This document shows positions 45,829 to 55,824 of a stretch of 64,000 nucleotides of DNA, piece by piece. The stretch is from Pohlia nutans (lineage: Eukaryota > Streptophyta > Bryopsida > Bryales > Mniaceae), in the NCBI GenBank assembly GCA_022496805.1, contig CM040085.1:41073811-41137810 (forward strand), in the 5' to 3' direction. Under the pieces are notes generated by a model, which did no database searches, was not told where the DNA came from, and was given only the letters and a program-made list of their open reading frames with translations. The position numbers were made by a program, and so were the translations under genes. Position 1 is the first letter of the stretch. Every line of letters begins with the position of its first letter.

Positions 45829-46401
45829 GAGCATCTCCACCTTGTCGCGTTAAACTTGCCACGCCATAATGTGTACGAGGGGCTCTTGATTTCTCCTTTG
45901 GCCCTTGCCTGCGTCTGTCCCCACCCTTGCTAAAACCTACAGCTCGCCATACACACTAGTAGAAAAGGTTAGTAGAAAAGGTGGCGCTCCTCAGGCAAAT
46001 CCATTGTGTATATGTGGAATTGGGTACTACATGTTTGGGCAACTTTTTTGGCAATGCCACCTTTTCTACTATTGACACATTGTGCCGGATGACTCGGGTC
46101 TGACTTGAGCAATTATTCAAAGAAGAGCACCTTCCACAAGGAAAAGCTTTATTTATCACCCTTCATTTTGACAGGCCTGGAATAGCTTGTGATAGGGGCG
46201 CATGAAGATAATTTGTCTCCCTCGACAATATTGAGCTCGTAGGGAAAATTGAAGAGGCCTCGACATCATACACGTTTATCAAGGCTGAAGTGGAGACATT
46301 TTTTTAGAAAGTCCGCGTCATCTGGTACTCTGCCGCGCCAAAGTTAGCTTCCAAATCGGATGACGCGGCCTTCTAAAGAGCCTCCGCGCTGGAGAGGCTC
46401 C
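45829..46401. mobile_element. GAGC-type element with a nested CACTA element
   Basis: The left tip GAGCATCTCCACC follows TTA (45826-45828). The right tip is the complement of GAGCCTCTCCAGCGCGG, followed by TTA (46402-46404). The ends are GC-rich with several GCGCC/GGCGC words. The right border may shift by a base. Confidence 0.62.
45954..46074. mobile_element. CACTA-type miniature element, second family
   Basis: It starts CACTAGTAGAAAAGG and ends CCTTTTCTACTATTG, with ACA duplicated (45951-45953 and 46075-46077). At 121 bp it is unrelated in its interior to the 19704 family. Confidence 0.78.
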
Positions 46402-46641
46402 TTAACATTCTTAAGTAGTAGGGTACTACACCGCTTACTACTTGGTTGGCTTTTTTACTGATAACTTTCTTTGGAATATGGAGTGAAAGATGACACTTGC
46501 CATTATATGAGAGAATTTAGTAGGAGTCAAGCAAGTACGTAAGACAAACTTAAGATGTAACAATAAAGAGCATTAGTCTAAAAGCATCCAATAACATTGG
46601 AGAAAATCTTGAAAGTTTAGTAGGGGTACAAAGTCTAAGGT

Positions 46642-47052
46642 TTAACCCTTAAACATCAAGAGGGTCTTTGGAGGACAGCCCGAAGATTATATACACAAGT
46701 CTATAGCAGCTGCTGCTATATAAAATAAAGAAATAATAAAGAAATAAATAAAACCGCTAGCTTGTCGGCTGCATTGGCTAGCGTTTTTGTTGTTCTTTTT
46801 GTAAAAAAATGCTTTCTCTCTCTCCACAGTTGTTGCCCAATCATAGCTCCCTCCTTCCGCCAATTCCTTCATTTGATTGTGAATTGTTCCACAATTGTTT
46901 AATTTAGGCGCAAGTTGGGAATCTAGCCTTGCTTTTTCATCACATTTCCAAAGTACCAATTCATTTCATTTTTGGTTGAGAAAATCCACTTTTATCTTCA
47001 TTATTCTCTCATAAACAAGCCCGTGGGGCTTGCTTTGACGTTTAAGGGTCAA
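46642..47052. mobile_element. TTAA-flanked family H element, reverse copy
   Basis: The left tip is TTAACCCTTAAACATCAAG. The right tip GACGTTTAAGGGTCAA has one mutated base in TTAA. The right third (AGAAAATCCACTTTTATCTT, AAGCCCGTGGGGCTTGCTTT) is the reverse of the left third of 51110-51490. Confidence 0.72.
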
Positions 47053-47073
47053 GAATGTTATGCGTAGAGTGTA

Positions 47074-47616
47074 CACGACCCACCAATAAATTTACGTTCA
47101 TTCAGTTTTTCAAAGAATTGAATCAAATAATTAAATTTATAAAAATATTTATATTTATATTTATATTTATTAAACCATTTGAAGTGTGAAAAATTACTTC
47201 TTTGGACAATTTTTGGATCAAATATTAAAAAAATACAATATTTGTATTCAAATTGAACATTTTTGAACTAAAAACTTCAAACATTGATATTTTAGTAAAT
47301 ATGACCCCACAACTCTTGTTTTTGTTTTTACATGATTCTACAAAGGATTTGCATTCTTTCCATTGAAAGTTTTATAAACCATAAGTAACAAAATTTGTAT
47401 ACATAGTTTTTTGAATTAAGCGTAAAAAATGAAGGTTTGAATTTCAAATAAAAATAGATTTTAGAATTATCTTTTATTATCAAAACTCAATTGTATGTGT
47501 GGTTCATCTTGTGCACTACAACTTGTCCAAATTAGGCTCAAAGCTTATAATTTTTGTAAATTTTATTGACAATTCTCTGAAAATTTGAATGAACGTAAAC
47601 TTGTTGGTGGGTACTG
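47074..47616. mobile_element. TA-flanked foldback element, ACCCACCAA family
   Basis: The left tip CACGACCCACCAATAAATTT faces the complement of CAGTACCCACCAACAAGTTT. Both are followed by TTACGTTCATTCA and flanked by TA. The 543 bp interior is AT-rich with a TATATTTATATTTATATTTA tract near 47150. Confidence 0.68.
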
Positions 47617-48419
47617 TACAAAGGGTTGAATTTCAAGAATTGCAGAGTAGTGAGGAAGATCCAGACACCAATGGAAACAAGGCCCTTCCTGACACTTGGC
47701 AGTGTCCTGAGTGTCCTTCGTGACCGGGTCTCAGTCTTCGTCTCTCTCCTCTCGTCAAGATTCCATCCCTTCATCGTGAAACTCTGCTCTCGAGCTCACT
47801 TAATTCTGCTGCGTCGCCCATCGCAGCTTCGCTAAAATTGCTCGCTAGCTCATGTACTCTAGAGCCGCATTCATTACAGTACCTCATCAAATTCCTCGTA
47901 GCCAAGCTTTGCTTCATCCTCCACCTCTCTGAGCACCATCTCTTTCGTTTTTCAACAAAGAAAGCTCAGACGTTACGGATTTCGGGATCCAGGGTTGCAC
48001 TCATCATCCTCTTTGGCAGATCCTTCGGCCGGCATTTCGACCTCACAGTAATTCTCTTGTTGGTTTTGAATGCAAAATGCGTGTGGTCGAAACGCTTTCC
48101 TGTCTGTACTCTGTTACCCCAATTCTTTAGCCAGAGGTCTGAGAAGGCTTAGAAACCTGTAGACGTTAAGGAGTTTCAGGGTTACACCCATCACGTTCCA
48201 TTCTTTTGATTTGCGTTTCGTCTGTTTTCTTTCCTCAATTTGCTGTCTGTACTCTGTTACCCCAATTCTTTAGCCTGAGGTCTGTGGTAATATGAGAATG
48301 CTTAGAAACCAGTAGACGTTAAGGATTTTCAGGGTTACACCCATCCTCTTGCTTTCCGTTTCTTCTGTTTTCTTTCCTCAATTTAGGTCACCCCATTTGT
48401 TAGCCTTTCAGCGGGAGCG
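47617..48419 (+). promoter_or_regulatory. Phosphate-carrier promoter and leader, with probable leader intron
   Basis: The sequence becomes pyrimidine-rich (CTTCGTCTCTCTCCTCTCG near 47740), as in plant leaders. A strong acceptor TTTCTTTCCTCAATTTAG ends at 48385, 34 bases before the ATG, indicating a 5' UTR intron. The 143 bp tandem duplication carries a second copy of the same pyrimidine tract, but in the first unit it reads AATTTGC, so only the second has the AG. Confidence 0.5.
48101..48385 (+). repeat. 143-bp tandem duplication in the phosphate-carrier leader
   Basis: Units start TGTCTGTACTCTGTTACCCC at 48101 and 48244. They share GTAGACGTTAAGGA, TTTCAGGGTTACACCCATC and TCTGTTTTCTTTCCTCAATTT. 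Confidence 0.88.
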
Positions 48420-49517
48420 ATGGAGCCAGCTGCGGACAGAAGGTCGCTTGTCCCGGAGCATCTCTACACGTCAAGGTCGCTCTTCCAACGTCAAAGACAC
48501 GGGACATATAGCCCCAGCCCGCAGCAGCATCTCTCAGGTATAACAAGCTCATCATTCCTGCTGCAAAGATTGCGACGCTCGCCATCGTCAGGGAACCAAA
48601 GCTTCACAATCCCGGCGCCATTCGAGATACCGAAGATCGAGATGTACTCAACAGAGTATTTTCTCGCCTGCGGTCTCGGCGGTCTCCTCTGCTGCGGCTT
48701 AACCCACACGGGCATAACGCCGATGGACGTGGTGAAATGCAACATGCAAATCGCGCCCAAGAAGTACACCAGCATCGCGGGTTCCTTCAAGCTCGTGGTA
48801 GCAGAGGAGGGATTGCGCGGCCTGTACCGCGGCTGGGCGCCCACATTCTTCGGGTACAGCATCCAAGGCGCAGGGAAATACGGCTTCTACGAGTTTTTCA
48901 AGAAGCGTTACGCGGACGCCGCGGGCGCCGAGAACGCAGCGAAGTACAAAACACTCGTGTTCCTCGGGGCGTCAGCAAGCGCGGAATTCATCGCTGATAT
49001 CGGCTTGTGTCCGTTTGAGGCTGTGAAAGTAAGAGTCCAAACGCAACCGGGATTTGCGAGGGGGCTCACAGACGGGATGCCGAAGCTGATCGCCAGTGAC
49101 GGATTCATGGGTTTGTACAAAGGATTAATCCCCCTGTGGGGCAGACAGATTCCTTACACTATGATGAAATTTGCGACGTTTGAGAGCACGGTGGAGGCGT
49201 TGTACAAGAACGTGGTGCCCATGCCGAAGTCCGAATGCTCCAGTGAGATGCAGCTCGGTGTGAGTTTTACGGCGGGGTATATTGCTGGAATTGCGTGCGC
49301 GATCATCTCCCACCCTGCGGACAATCTTGTTTCGTTTCTGAACAACGCGAAAGGCGCGACGGTGGCGCAGGCTGTGCAGGAGATGGGCATCACGGCGCTC
49401 ATGACGCGTGGGTTGCCGCTTCGGATTCTTATGATTGGGACCTTGACGGGCGCGCAGTGGGTCATTTATGATGCGTTTAAAGTGTTTATCGGATTGCCTA
49501 CCACCGGAGGGCACTGA
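48420..49517 (+). CDS. Mitochondrial phosphate carrier (PHT3/PiC type), intronless coding region
   Basis: It imports inorganic phosphate into the mitochondrial matrix with protons for ATP synthesis. The single frame of 365 aa starts MEPAADRRSL. An N-terminal extension of about 70 residues, rich in Ser and Arg, looks like a presequence as in plant PHT3. The three carrier repeats follow. Their signature prolines are at P101 (PMDVVKCNMQ), P198 (PFEAVKVRVQT) and P299 (HPADNLVSFLNN), the last two fitting phosphate rather than ADP/ATP carriers. GWAPTFFGYSIQGAGKYGFYEFFK is the characteristic first-repeat loop and helix. The length is normal for the family. Many plant PHT3 genes have several coding introns; here there is none, although a 5' UTR intron is likely. 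Confidence 0.94.
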   Translation: MEPAADRRSLVPEHLYTSRSLFQRQRHGTYSPSPQQHLSGITSSSFLLQRLRRSPSSGNQSFTIPAPFEIPKIEMYSTEYFLACGLGGLLCCGLTHTGITPMDVVKCNMQIAPKKYTSIAGSFKLVVAEEGLRGLYRGWAPTFFGYSIQGAGKYGFYEFFKKRYADAAGAENAAKYKTLVFLGASASAEFIADIGLCPFEAVKVRVQTQPGFARGLTDGMPKLIASDGFMGLYKGLIPLWGRQIPYTMMKFATFESTVEALYKNVVPMPKSECSSEMQLGVSFTAGYIAGIACAIISHPADNLVSFLNNAKGATVAQAVQEMGITALMTRGLPLRILMIGTLTGAQWVIYDAFKVFIGLPTTGGH

Positions 49518-49550
49518 TCGAGTTTACCGGCTAGTTCTGTCCTGTTTTTC

Positions 49551-49858
49551 TAGTCTCTACATACGTTTTTCTAGTCACTGTAACCCATTTTTGGTAAGAT
49601 TTCCTCATGCTAATTCTAGGCGACCAGGTGCAAGTCTCTCTACAAGTCTCTCTCTATACAAGTCTCTCTCTAGGCTGAACATCTCGTTTCATGTCTGGTT
49701 CTAGTCTCTACATACTTTTTTCTGGTCTCTACACATTTCTACTCGTCACTGTAACCCATGTTTAGTTAGATTTCCTCATGCTGATTCAAGGAGACCAGGT
49801 GCAAGTCTCTCTCTATGCAAGTCTCTCTCTAGGCTGAACATCTCGTTTTATGTCTGGT
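49551..49858 (+). repeat. About 150-bp tandem duplication 3' of the phosphate carrier
   Basis: Units begin TAGTCTCTACATAC at 49551 and 49702. They share GTCACTGTAACCCAT, TTTCCTCATGCT, CCAGGTGCAAGTCTCTCT and GGCTGAACATCTCGTTT. Inside, AAGTCTCTCT(CTA) is repeated two or three times. Confidence 0.85.
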
Positions 49859-49961
49859 GTGCACCTTGCAGTTCGGCGAGCATTCTAGACACGGGGAGCC
49901 TTGTTTTGTATACATTGTAATTAGGGAGTGCACTTTTTGGGCAGGTCAGACATGCTGAATT

Positions 49962-50030
49962 CTATACATACCTTCTGTAACGGCATGATCATATGTCTAT
50001 ACATACCTTCTGTAACAGCATTCTAGGCGC
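49962..50030 (+). repeat. 33-bp tandem repeat
   Basis: The word CTATACATACCTTCTGTAAC occurs twice about 33 bp apart, each followed by a GCAT-containing segment. It probably lies in or just after the 3' UTR of the phosphate carrier. Confidence 0.75.
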
Positions 50031-50243
50031 ATGCCATTCTTATCTTAATTCTTTTGATCAGAATCTGAACAATCCCCCTCTTGTGGTGAGTTATATCGTC
50101 ATGTTTTCCAATCCAAAAGACCTGATCACTGCATCTTTGACACTCTTTTAATTGACAATGGACATTCTTGAAGGTCTTCGTTCAGATTTTGGTATTTAAT
50201 TCTCTTTCAAATGTGAGATTCAAGTGAACATTTTGAGCACACG

Positions 50244-50555
50244 AGATTTAACCGAAAAGAGTCTCAAAGTGGAAAGAAACCTTAAACTCACCTTAGACTC
50301 GTTTTGAGTTTAAAAAGATTGCAAAACTAGTCTATGGTGAGTTGGAGAATAATTTAAAGCAAGGCCTTGCACCACCATGGGGTGTGGAACTCATGACCTC
50401 CCCAATGCTAGAGGAGAGTTTCCACACGTTCCTTCAAGCCAAGAGCCCCAATCATGAAAACTATTCATGAACAATACTTGTCAGAAAATGTAATTATTGG
50501 AAGAGAACTCCACTTGAACTCCATTCATGGACCAGTTCTGTTTTTGAATAACTCT
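50244..50555 (+). mobile_element. AGAG-family element, nearly complete
   Basis: It starts AGATTTAACCGAAAAGAGTC and ends TTTTTGAATAACTCT. The interior follows 15056-15389. The left tip is mutated and the target duplication is no longer clear. Confidence 0.7.
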
Positions 50556-51106
50556 AATTGTATAAAAAGTTCCCTTCAACTTTTAATTTAATTTTTTTTT
50601 GTCTCCCTATCTAATTTGTATTGTTTCCATGTGTTTCTTATATGAAAACAACATGAACCCTTCTATCCATGTATAACATGCAAAATACAATTATCTTCTA
50701 ATTTATACTCCATGTATTTCTTATATGAAAACAATATGAACCCTTCTAATTTTGAGATATAAATGATGATTGTTTCAACTTATTGCAATATCCATTTAAA
50801 ATGTCAAAAAGTGTGGTATCCTACTCATGTGATGGATAGCCCATGTTTACGCACAATACATGTGAAGTTTTCTATTTCAAAAAGGAAAAGAATGAAACCA
50901 CCAAAAGTCAATGTGAAGGGTTTCTACTTGTAATTCAATGATAATAATCCTTAATGACACTGAATGTGCAAGGGGTGTTCTTAAAGTCAACATTGCATTT
51001 CACTTAGTTCTTGGTTCCAGTCTTGATTTCGAATGGAATTAAGTTCAACTTAAAAAATGTAGCAATTGAGTGACTTTTTCCTTCTTGTCAAATAACTCAC
51101 TCATTT

Positions 51107-51804
51107 GAGTTAACCCTTAAACGTCAAGGTAAGCCCCATGGGCTTAGTAAAAAGAGAATAATGAAGAAAAAAGTGGATTTTCTCAACCAAATCAAGCGAG
51201 GATTGGTGCGTTGGAAAGCTACTGAAAAAGTGATCTAGATTCCAAATTTGCGCCTCATTTGAAAGATTGTGGAATCGTTGGTAAGCAATCAAAATTATCA
51301 AATTGAACAGGTTTTGAGGTTGGGGCAGCTGAGGTTTAGCAGTGCTACAGTGCTGGCCAGCAGTGCCCAGCAAAGCCGTTTTTGCATTTTTTGCATTTTT
51401 TTCGTTTTTTTTTTTTTTTTTTTTTTCCTCCCAAAATTTAGATGCCTTGCGGGCTGCCCCGCCCAGGCCCTCTTGATGTTTAAGGGTTAACCGAAAACAA
51501 GCAGGGAAGGATGTTGAGTCTAAGCGGAATCTCCGACCTTATATTACCAATTTCTGATAGGGATTGCTCGTGAATAGTGCCTTGGTCCCCTCATGAAGTC
51601 CCTTAGATTTGGGGGAACTTGTGGGAACTCTCTTCTAGCATTGGGGAGGTCACGAGTTCCACTCCCATAGGTGGTGCAGGGCCTTGCATTAGATTATTCT
51701 TTAACTCACCATAGACTTGTTTTGCCGTCTTTTTGAATTGAAAACAAGTCTAAGGTGAGTTCAAGGTTTCTGTCCACTTTGAGACACTCTTTTCGATTAA
51801 CTCT
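51107..51804 (-). mobile_element. AGAG-family element split by a TTAA element
   Basis: The left tip reads GAG, then the TTAA element at 51110-51490, then CCGAAAACAAGC. The body (51536 onward) is in minus orientation and ends ACTCTTTTCGATTAACTCT, followed by ATT. Confidence 0.65.
51110..51490. mobile_element. TTAA-flanked family H element, complete
   Basis: It starts TTAACCCTTAAACGTCAAG and ends CTCTTGATGTTTAAGGGTTAA (21 bp including TTAA), 381 bp. A T tract of about 20 lies near 51408-51426. It is inserted in the TTAA of an AGAG-family tip, as is the element at 11269. Confidence 0.8.
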
Positions 51805-51920
51805 ATTGTTGCAAATGATCATTAGTCCTAATGTTGCTTGAAGAACACAGTGATAGGCCCATCCTTTCATGATTAAAATTACATTTATAAATAATAAGAA
51901 ACTTGATCTCAACATATTTG

Positions 51921-52082
51921 CACTACAAGGAGAAGGCGTCGCTTTTCACTCGGTAAGTGAGTCAAACGGCGCCACTTCGCACTCTCTGTCCAGGCGCTCA
52001 AGACTTGGTGAGTGCGATTCGTCATATAGGACAAGTGTGTACAGTGAAATCTGACACTGCTCTGAGTGAGAAGCGACGCCTT
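51921..52082. mobile_element. CACTA-type miniature element, right tip missing
   Basis: It starts CACTACAAGGAGAAGGCG and matches 19704 and 21077 through GTGAGAAGCGACGCCTT. The TGCTAGTAGTG tip is absent. It lies 210 bp from the stop codon of the ascorbate oxidase gene. Confidence 0.78.
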
Positions 52083-52292
52083 CAAAAATCTCCCAGAAAC
52101 CAGTCCTACACGTTGGTTCAAATGCTCAAAGTGACGCAACAGTAGTTACCTCATTTTTCCAACTGAAGATTTCTTGTCACGTGATAATGTTGTCAGTCCT
52201 TCGGACATAGACAACTCCAGAAAGCAGCGATTGGCTTCATCCAAAATTGTTGAGAATGATATTAACGTCCAATTCTAAGAGCATACCAATCA

Positions 52293-55200
52293 CTACAAAG
52301 CGCGCTTGGTGAGGCCACAGCCGAGAGTTTGAGCAGGAAGCTTAGGCAAGTTATGAATGCCCTCAGCAAACACAGTCCCCATGCCCATATGAAAGTGGCT
52401 CTCGATGTGACAATGGAACGGCCATGCGCCGGGATTGTCCGCCACGAATCGAATGGCCACCCAGCCATAAGGAAACATGGCCACCGTGTTCCGCACCGGC
52501 GGATCCACAAGATTGAAGCTTTCACGATCCGTGGCGTGATCATACAAGCCGAGGCCGTAGCCGAGAACCCAGAAGTCGTGGCCGTGAAGATGCCAGGGAT
52601 GAATCTCACTGTTATTCACCGCCAACGTATTCGCATTTTGCACAACCACATCGATTACACTGTTCCGTTTCAAGACATATACCGGGCTGCCGTAATTTGC
52701 TGCTTGAATGGGCGCAGGAGGCAGAAAGATGTTGTAATTCGCCGCGGGCGGCGCGTCCGGGGGCGGGGTCGCATCAATCACGCCTTTGATTTTGTATTTC
52801 AGCGCGGCGATCACGGGCGTGGCGTTGTGCACGTACGAGATGTTGTTCAGCGCCCACTTGAGGTTCCCGTTGATGTTGTTCTGGGTTCCGAGGATCACGA
52901 TGGTGCGGGATGAGCTCTTCGGCGGCGCGGCCTCGTAGCCTGTTTTTGCTAGGATTTGATTTGCCTGCGCGACGCTCGCGGCGGTGTCGTTCCATGCGGG
53001 GCTCACTGGCCATGGCGTCGTGGGCGCGGCTGCGGTCGGCATGTACTGTAGGATGGCAAGTCCTGTTGGCGTTTTGGGGCTGCGTCCCCGGACGTTGATT
53101 GCCGCCCAGTAGTTCCGAGATGCGTCTTGGTTGGCGGTGAAGAGCACGTCGTATGTCTGGCCTGAGTACACGTCCAGGTTGTAGACGGAGAATGGCTTGA
53201 TGTAGCGTCCGTCCGCCTGCACCACCGTCATCTTGTGACCCTGCATTCATCACAATCCAAAACGTTACATAGGCGCTAATCGGCATCCGAAATCTTAGGG
53301 CACCTCCACCAGCAACTCTGAATTGCACTCGGAAGGTCATCTAAAAAATACACCTAGGAATACCATGTAGTTCCTCACCAACATCACTCATTTAGACCCT
53401 GAAAATAGTAAGTAAACCACTCATAAGTCACCACACATGGATTGTGCAATGAAGAGATGATTCACTAGCTTGAGTCGTTTTGAAGGCCCTGAACTAGGTT
53501 ACACTATTTAGTGTCACACTCCAAATAAATTGTTGACCAACCCATGCACATTCATTTTTCGAGAGCCAAAGAGCTATCCAGAGTGTTGGTGTAGATGCTC
53601 TAACAAAGCTGTGAATTCCATTCTTTACGCAATGCATGTGATAAAGGAGTTACGATCATAGGGAGTTCATATGGTTCCCCTTTGTTGATTCCCGTGAGTG
53701 TCACTTTTCCCTGTGATTTCGAGTTTTGACATGTGTACAGAATCACCTGCTCACACTTAGTGACCTACTTGTGGAAGGAAAGTTTTAACATGTGTCGAGT
53801 TCTGAAGCTCAGAGGGGAAAGTGACACTCACAGGGGAATCAACACAGGGAAACCATATGAGACCCCTGTGGATGAGCACAGAGAGTATTGTAATCGATCA
53901 CGTAGACAGTACACTGACCTCCAAGATGAAGTTGAGAGAGGACAGCGAAGCGACGCTGCCAATGCGCAGGCGGTACGTCGTGCCGGGCGTGACAGGAATC
54001 ACATGGGGTGCGCACTTGGGGTTGGTGGCGTTGCAGGGCAGGCAGGCCGGCGCCGGGGTGGCTGACAGCTGGGAGCAGTTGTATTTTCCACGGCCATTGA
54101 TCAGCAAAGACTGCAGGCACAGATAACAACGTACGTCGATCACAAGGTCCCCATGATTTGACATCAGTCCACGCTACAGTAGTATCATCGTAACAAATCC
54201 ATAATTATATACTCTTGAAAATTCAGCTTGTGTATATGCATGATTGACTGTGGAGGTGTTAGCATGCACACTGTACCTGTGGCTCGCCCACGAATCGGAA
54301 GGGGACGGTGTTGAGGCCGAGCTCTTGCTCGTAGATAGACTTGTGCCACCAGTCGTTGAGGACGACACTGCGCTCGTCATCGTACGAGAACGGCTCCGTT
54401 TTGCCTGCTGGCAAGTCCGCGATGAGAGACCCGTACAGACCTCCCGACCGCTGCATTCCAAAGTGTCCATGGTAGAAATAGGTTCCAGCCTGCACAATTA
54501 AGGTTCCCACTAGTTAGTTAAATATTACTGTGGTCATATCCCGTGTTTCAGAGCTCCAAAACTGCGACGTTCAGCTCTGAAAACTAGGACTTTCAAATGT
54601 CTAGAGCTCTAAAAACTAGGACGAGTGTAGATCTGAGGTAACTTCAGTCGAGAGATTGTACTGAAATCCGCCATGTGAGGTTTGCCGCGAGCTCATTTGA
54701 ATGGCTCTAACTTGTCACTGCCAACAGGATTTAACTGTGCAGCTGTAGTAAACCGGTAAGGTCCATGGATAATTAGCGGTGGAGAATTAGGGTTTAGCTA
54801 GCAAGCTCACCCTGTCAATTTTGAACTCGTAGGTGAAAGTCTCCCCGGGTTCGATCGGACACTGAGACACGTATGCAGCGCCGTCATAGTAAGGTGTTCC
54901 TCTCTGTCAATCACAGTAATATTGTATTAGTATCTTGAAAGCTCGAACAGCACCGTACGTGGTCTAGCTCTGAAAGAGTAGAACTAAGCTTGAAAGCACA
55001 TCAGTAGCGACATGCTCAACTCAGATTATTTAATTCCATTAGATGATTTTGAGCTGGAGTTCGATCGATCCTTCAGGAGCTTCTGTGAGTTGTACCTGAT
55101 GCATCCCATGCCAGTGGAAAACAACGGATTCCGTGATGAGTTGATTGGTGATCTTCACCACGACGGTGTCGCCTTCCACGGCGCGAATTGTTGGCCCCGG

Positions 55201-55365
55201 GAACTGGCCATTGACAGCCAGAATCAGCTTCTCCACGCAATCCGGAGCACCCCAACTGTAATCCACAGTCCAGTCGTAGCTCACGACAGCTGCTTCAACC
55301 ACTCCAGCTGCAAAAATGATTAGCAAACCGAAGAGTCCCAGCCCCATGGGGCTTTTCATCTTCAA
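52293..55365 (-). CDS. L-ascorbate oxidase (plant blue multicopper oxidase)
   Basis: It oxidises ascorbate to monodehydroascorbate while reducing O2 to water in the apoplast. The exons (minus strand) are 55365-55096, 54903-54811, 54489-54277, 54110-53919 and 53240-52293. All junctions are GT-AG in phase 0, giving 571 aa. Residues 1-25 form a signal peptide ([16 protein letters not shown]), followed by [14 protein letters not shown]. The copper ligands are all visible: HWHG (84-87), [11 protein letters not shown] early in exon 3, [11 protein letters not shown], and [13 protein letters not shown] with the axial Met of the type 1 site. The FAEG after it and the Cys-containing C-terminus favour ascorbate oxidase over laccase. 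The exons are GC-rich. Intron 4 (53241-53918) is the longest and holds two miniature elements. The stop is followed closely by repeats. Confidence 0.93.
53298..53600. mobile_element. GAGC-family element in ascorbate oxidase intron 4
   Basis: The left tip is GGGCACCTCCACCAGC after TTA. The right tip is the complement of GAGCATCTACACCAACAC. The interior is the reverse of the copy at 1103 (AAAATAGTAAGTAAACCACT). Confidence 0.72.
53661..53866. mobile_element. Foldback miniature element in ascorbate oxidase intron 4
   Basis: Two arms of about 65 bp face each other. The left arm is GGGAGTTCATATGGTTCCCC then TTGATTCCCGTGAGTGTCAC. The right arm is its near-complement ending CCATATGAGACCCC. The middle contains TTTTGACATGTG and its inverse. 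No second copy is seen and the superfamily is unassigned. Confidence 0.68.
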
Positions 55366-55521
55366 TTAACCTGCGCTCACCACCAGAACCGAACTGTACG
55401 TCGATAGATAGCTTGCAGTTTCTAGATAGCTTGCAGTTGGCACTGAAGTGTAATCTGAGTGCTTGAGAAGCTTGAATTAAGGTGAGACGGTGTGTTTGAA
55501 AGGTGGTAATTAGTCCGGCGC

Positions 55522-55528
55522 TATATAG
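55522..55528 (-). promoter_or_regulatory. Candidate TATA box of the ascorbate oxidase gene
   Basis: CTATATAG, read on the minus strand, lies about 157 bp before the ATG, a normal distance if the leader is about 120 bp. Between it and the ATG the word TAGATAGCTTGCAGTT is repeated twice (near 55404 and 55419). Confidence 0.5.
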
Positions 55529-55824
55529 ACTTATAGAGTCTCGGATGTTGTGACGCGCTAGATACAGCCGCCACGGCGTTGGGAACAGTGATCGATGAAA
55601 GGCGCGGCAACAAGTCTTCACACGCGGTGGTCTCACAGGGTTTTGACTTGTGACTCTCGGATCCAGTTACAAATTACAAAAGATCTTTATCATTCATGTA
55701 ACTTATTATACTTTGAAATAAGGACGCCAGGTCAATTCAAAAACAACGAGGCAAGTGTAAGGGCAAGTACCAAGCCAACCAGAGTAGGGAAAGAGTATGA
55801 AAGGTGCCATTTACTAGAGAGTTA

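Noticed and set aside
48491..48862. 123-codon minus-strand open frame over the phosphate carrier
   Set aside because: It is a shadow of the plus-strand carrier gene.
49551..49858. CRISPR-like direct repeats near the phosphate carrier
   Set aside because: There are only two long diverged units with no spacer pattern, in a plant genome. It is a tandem duplication.
52329..52913. 194-codon open frame on plus strand
   Set aside because: It is antisense to exon 5 of the ascorbate oxidase and arises from its GC-rich codon bias. The protein has no family resemblance.
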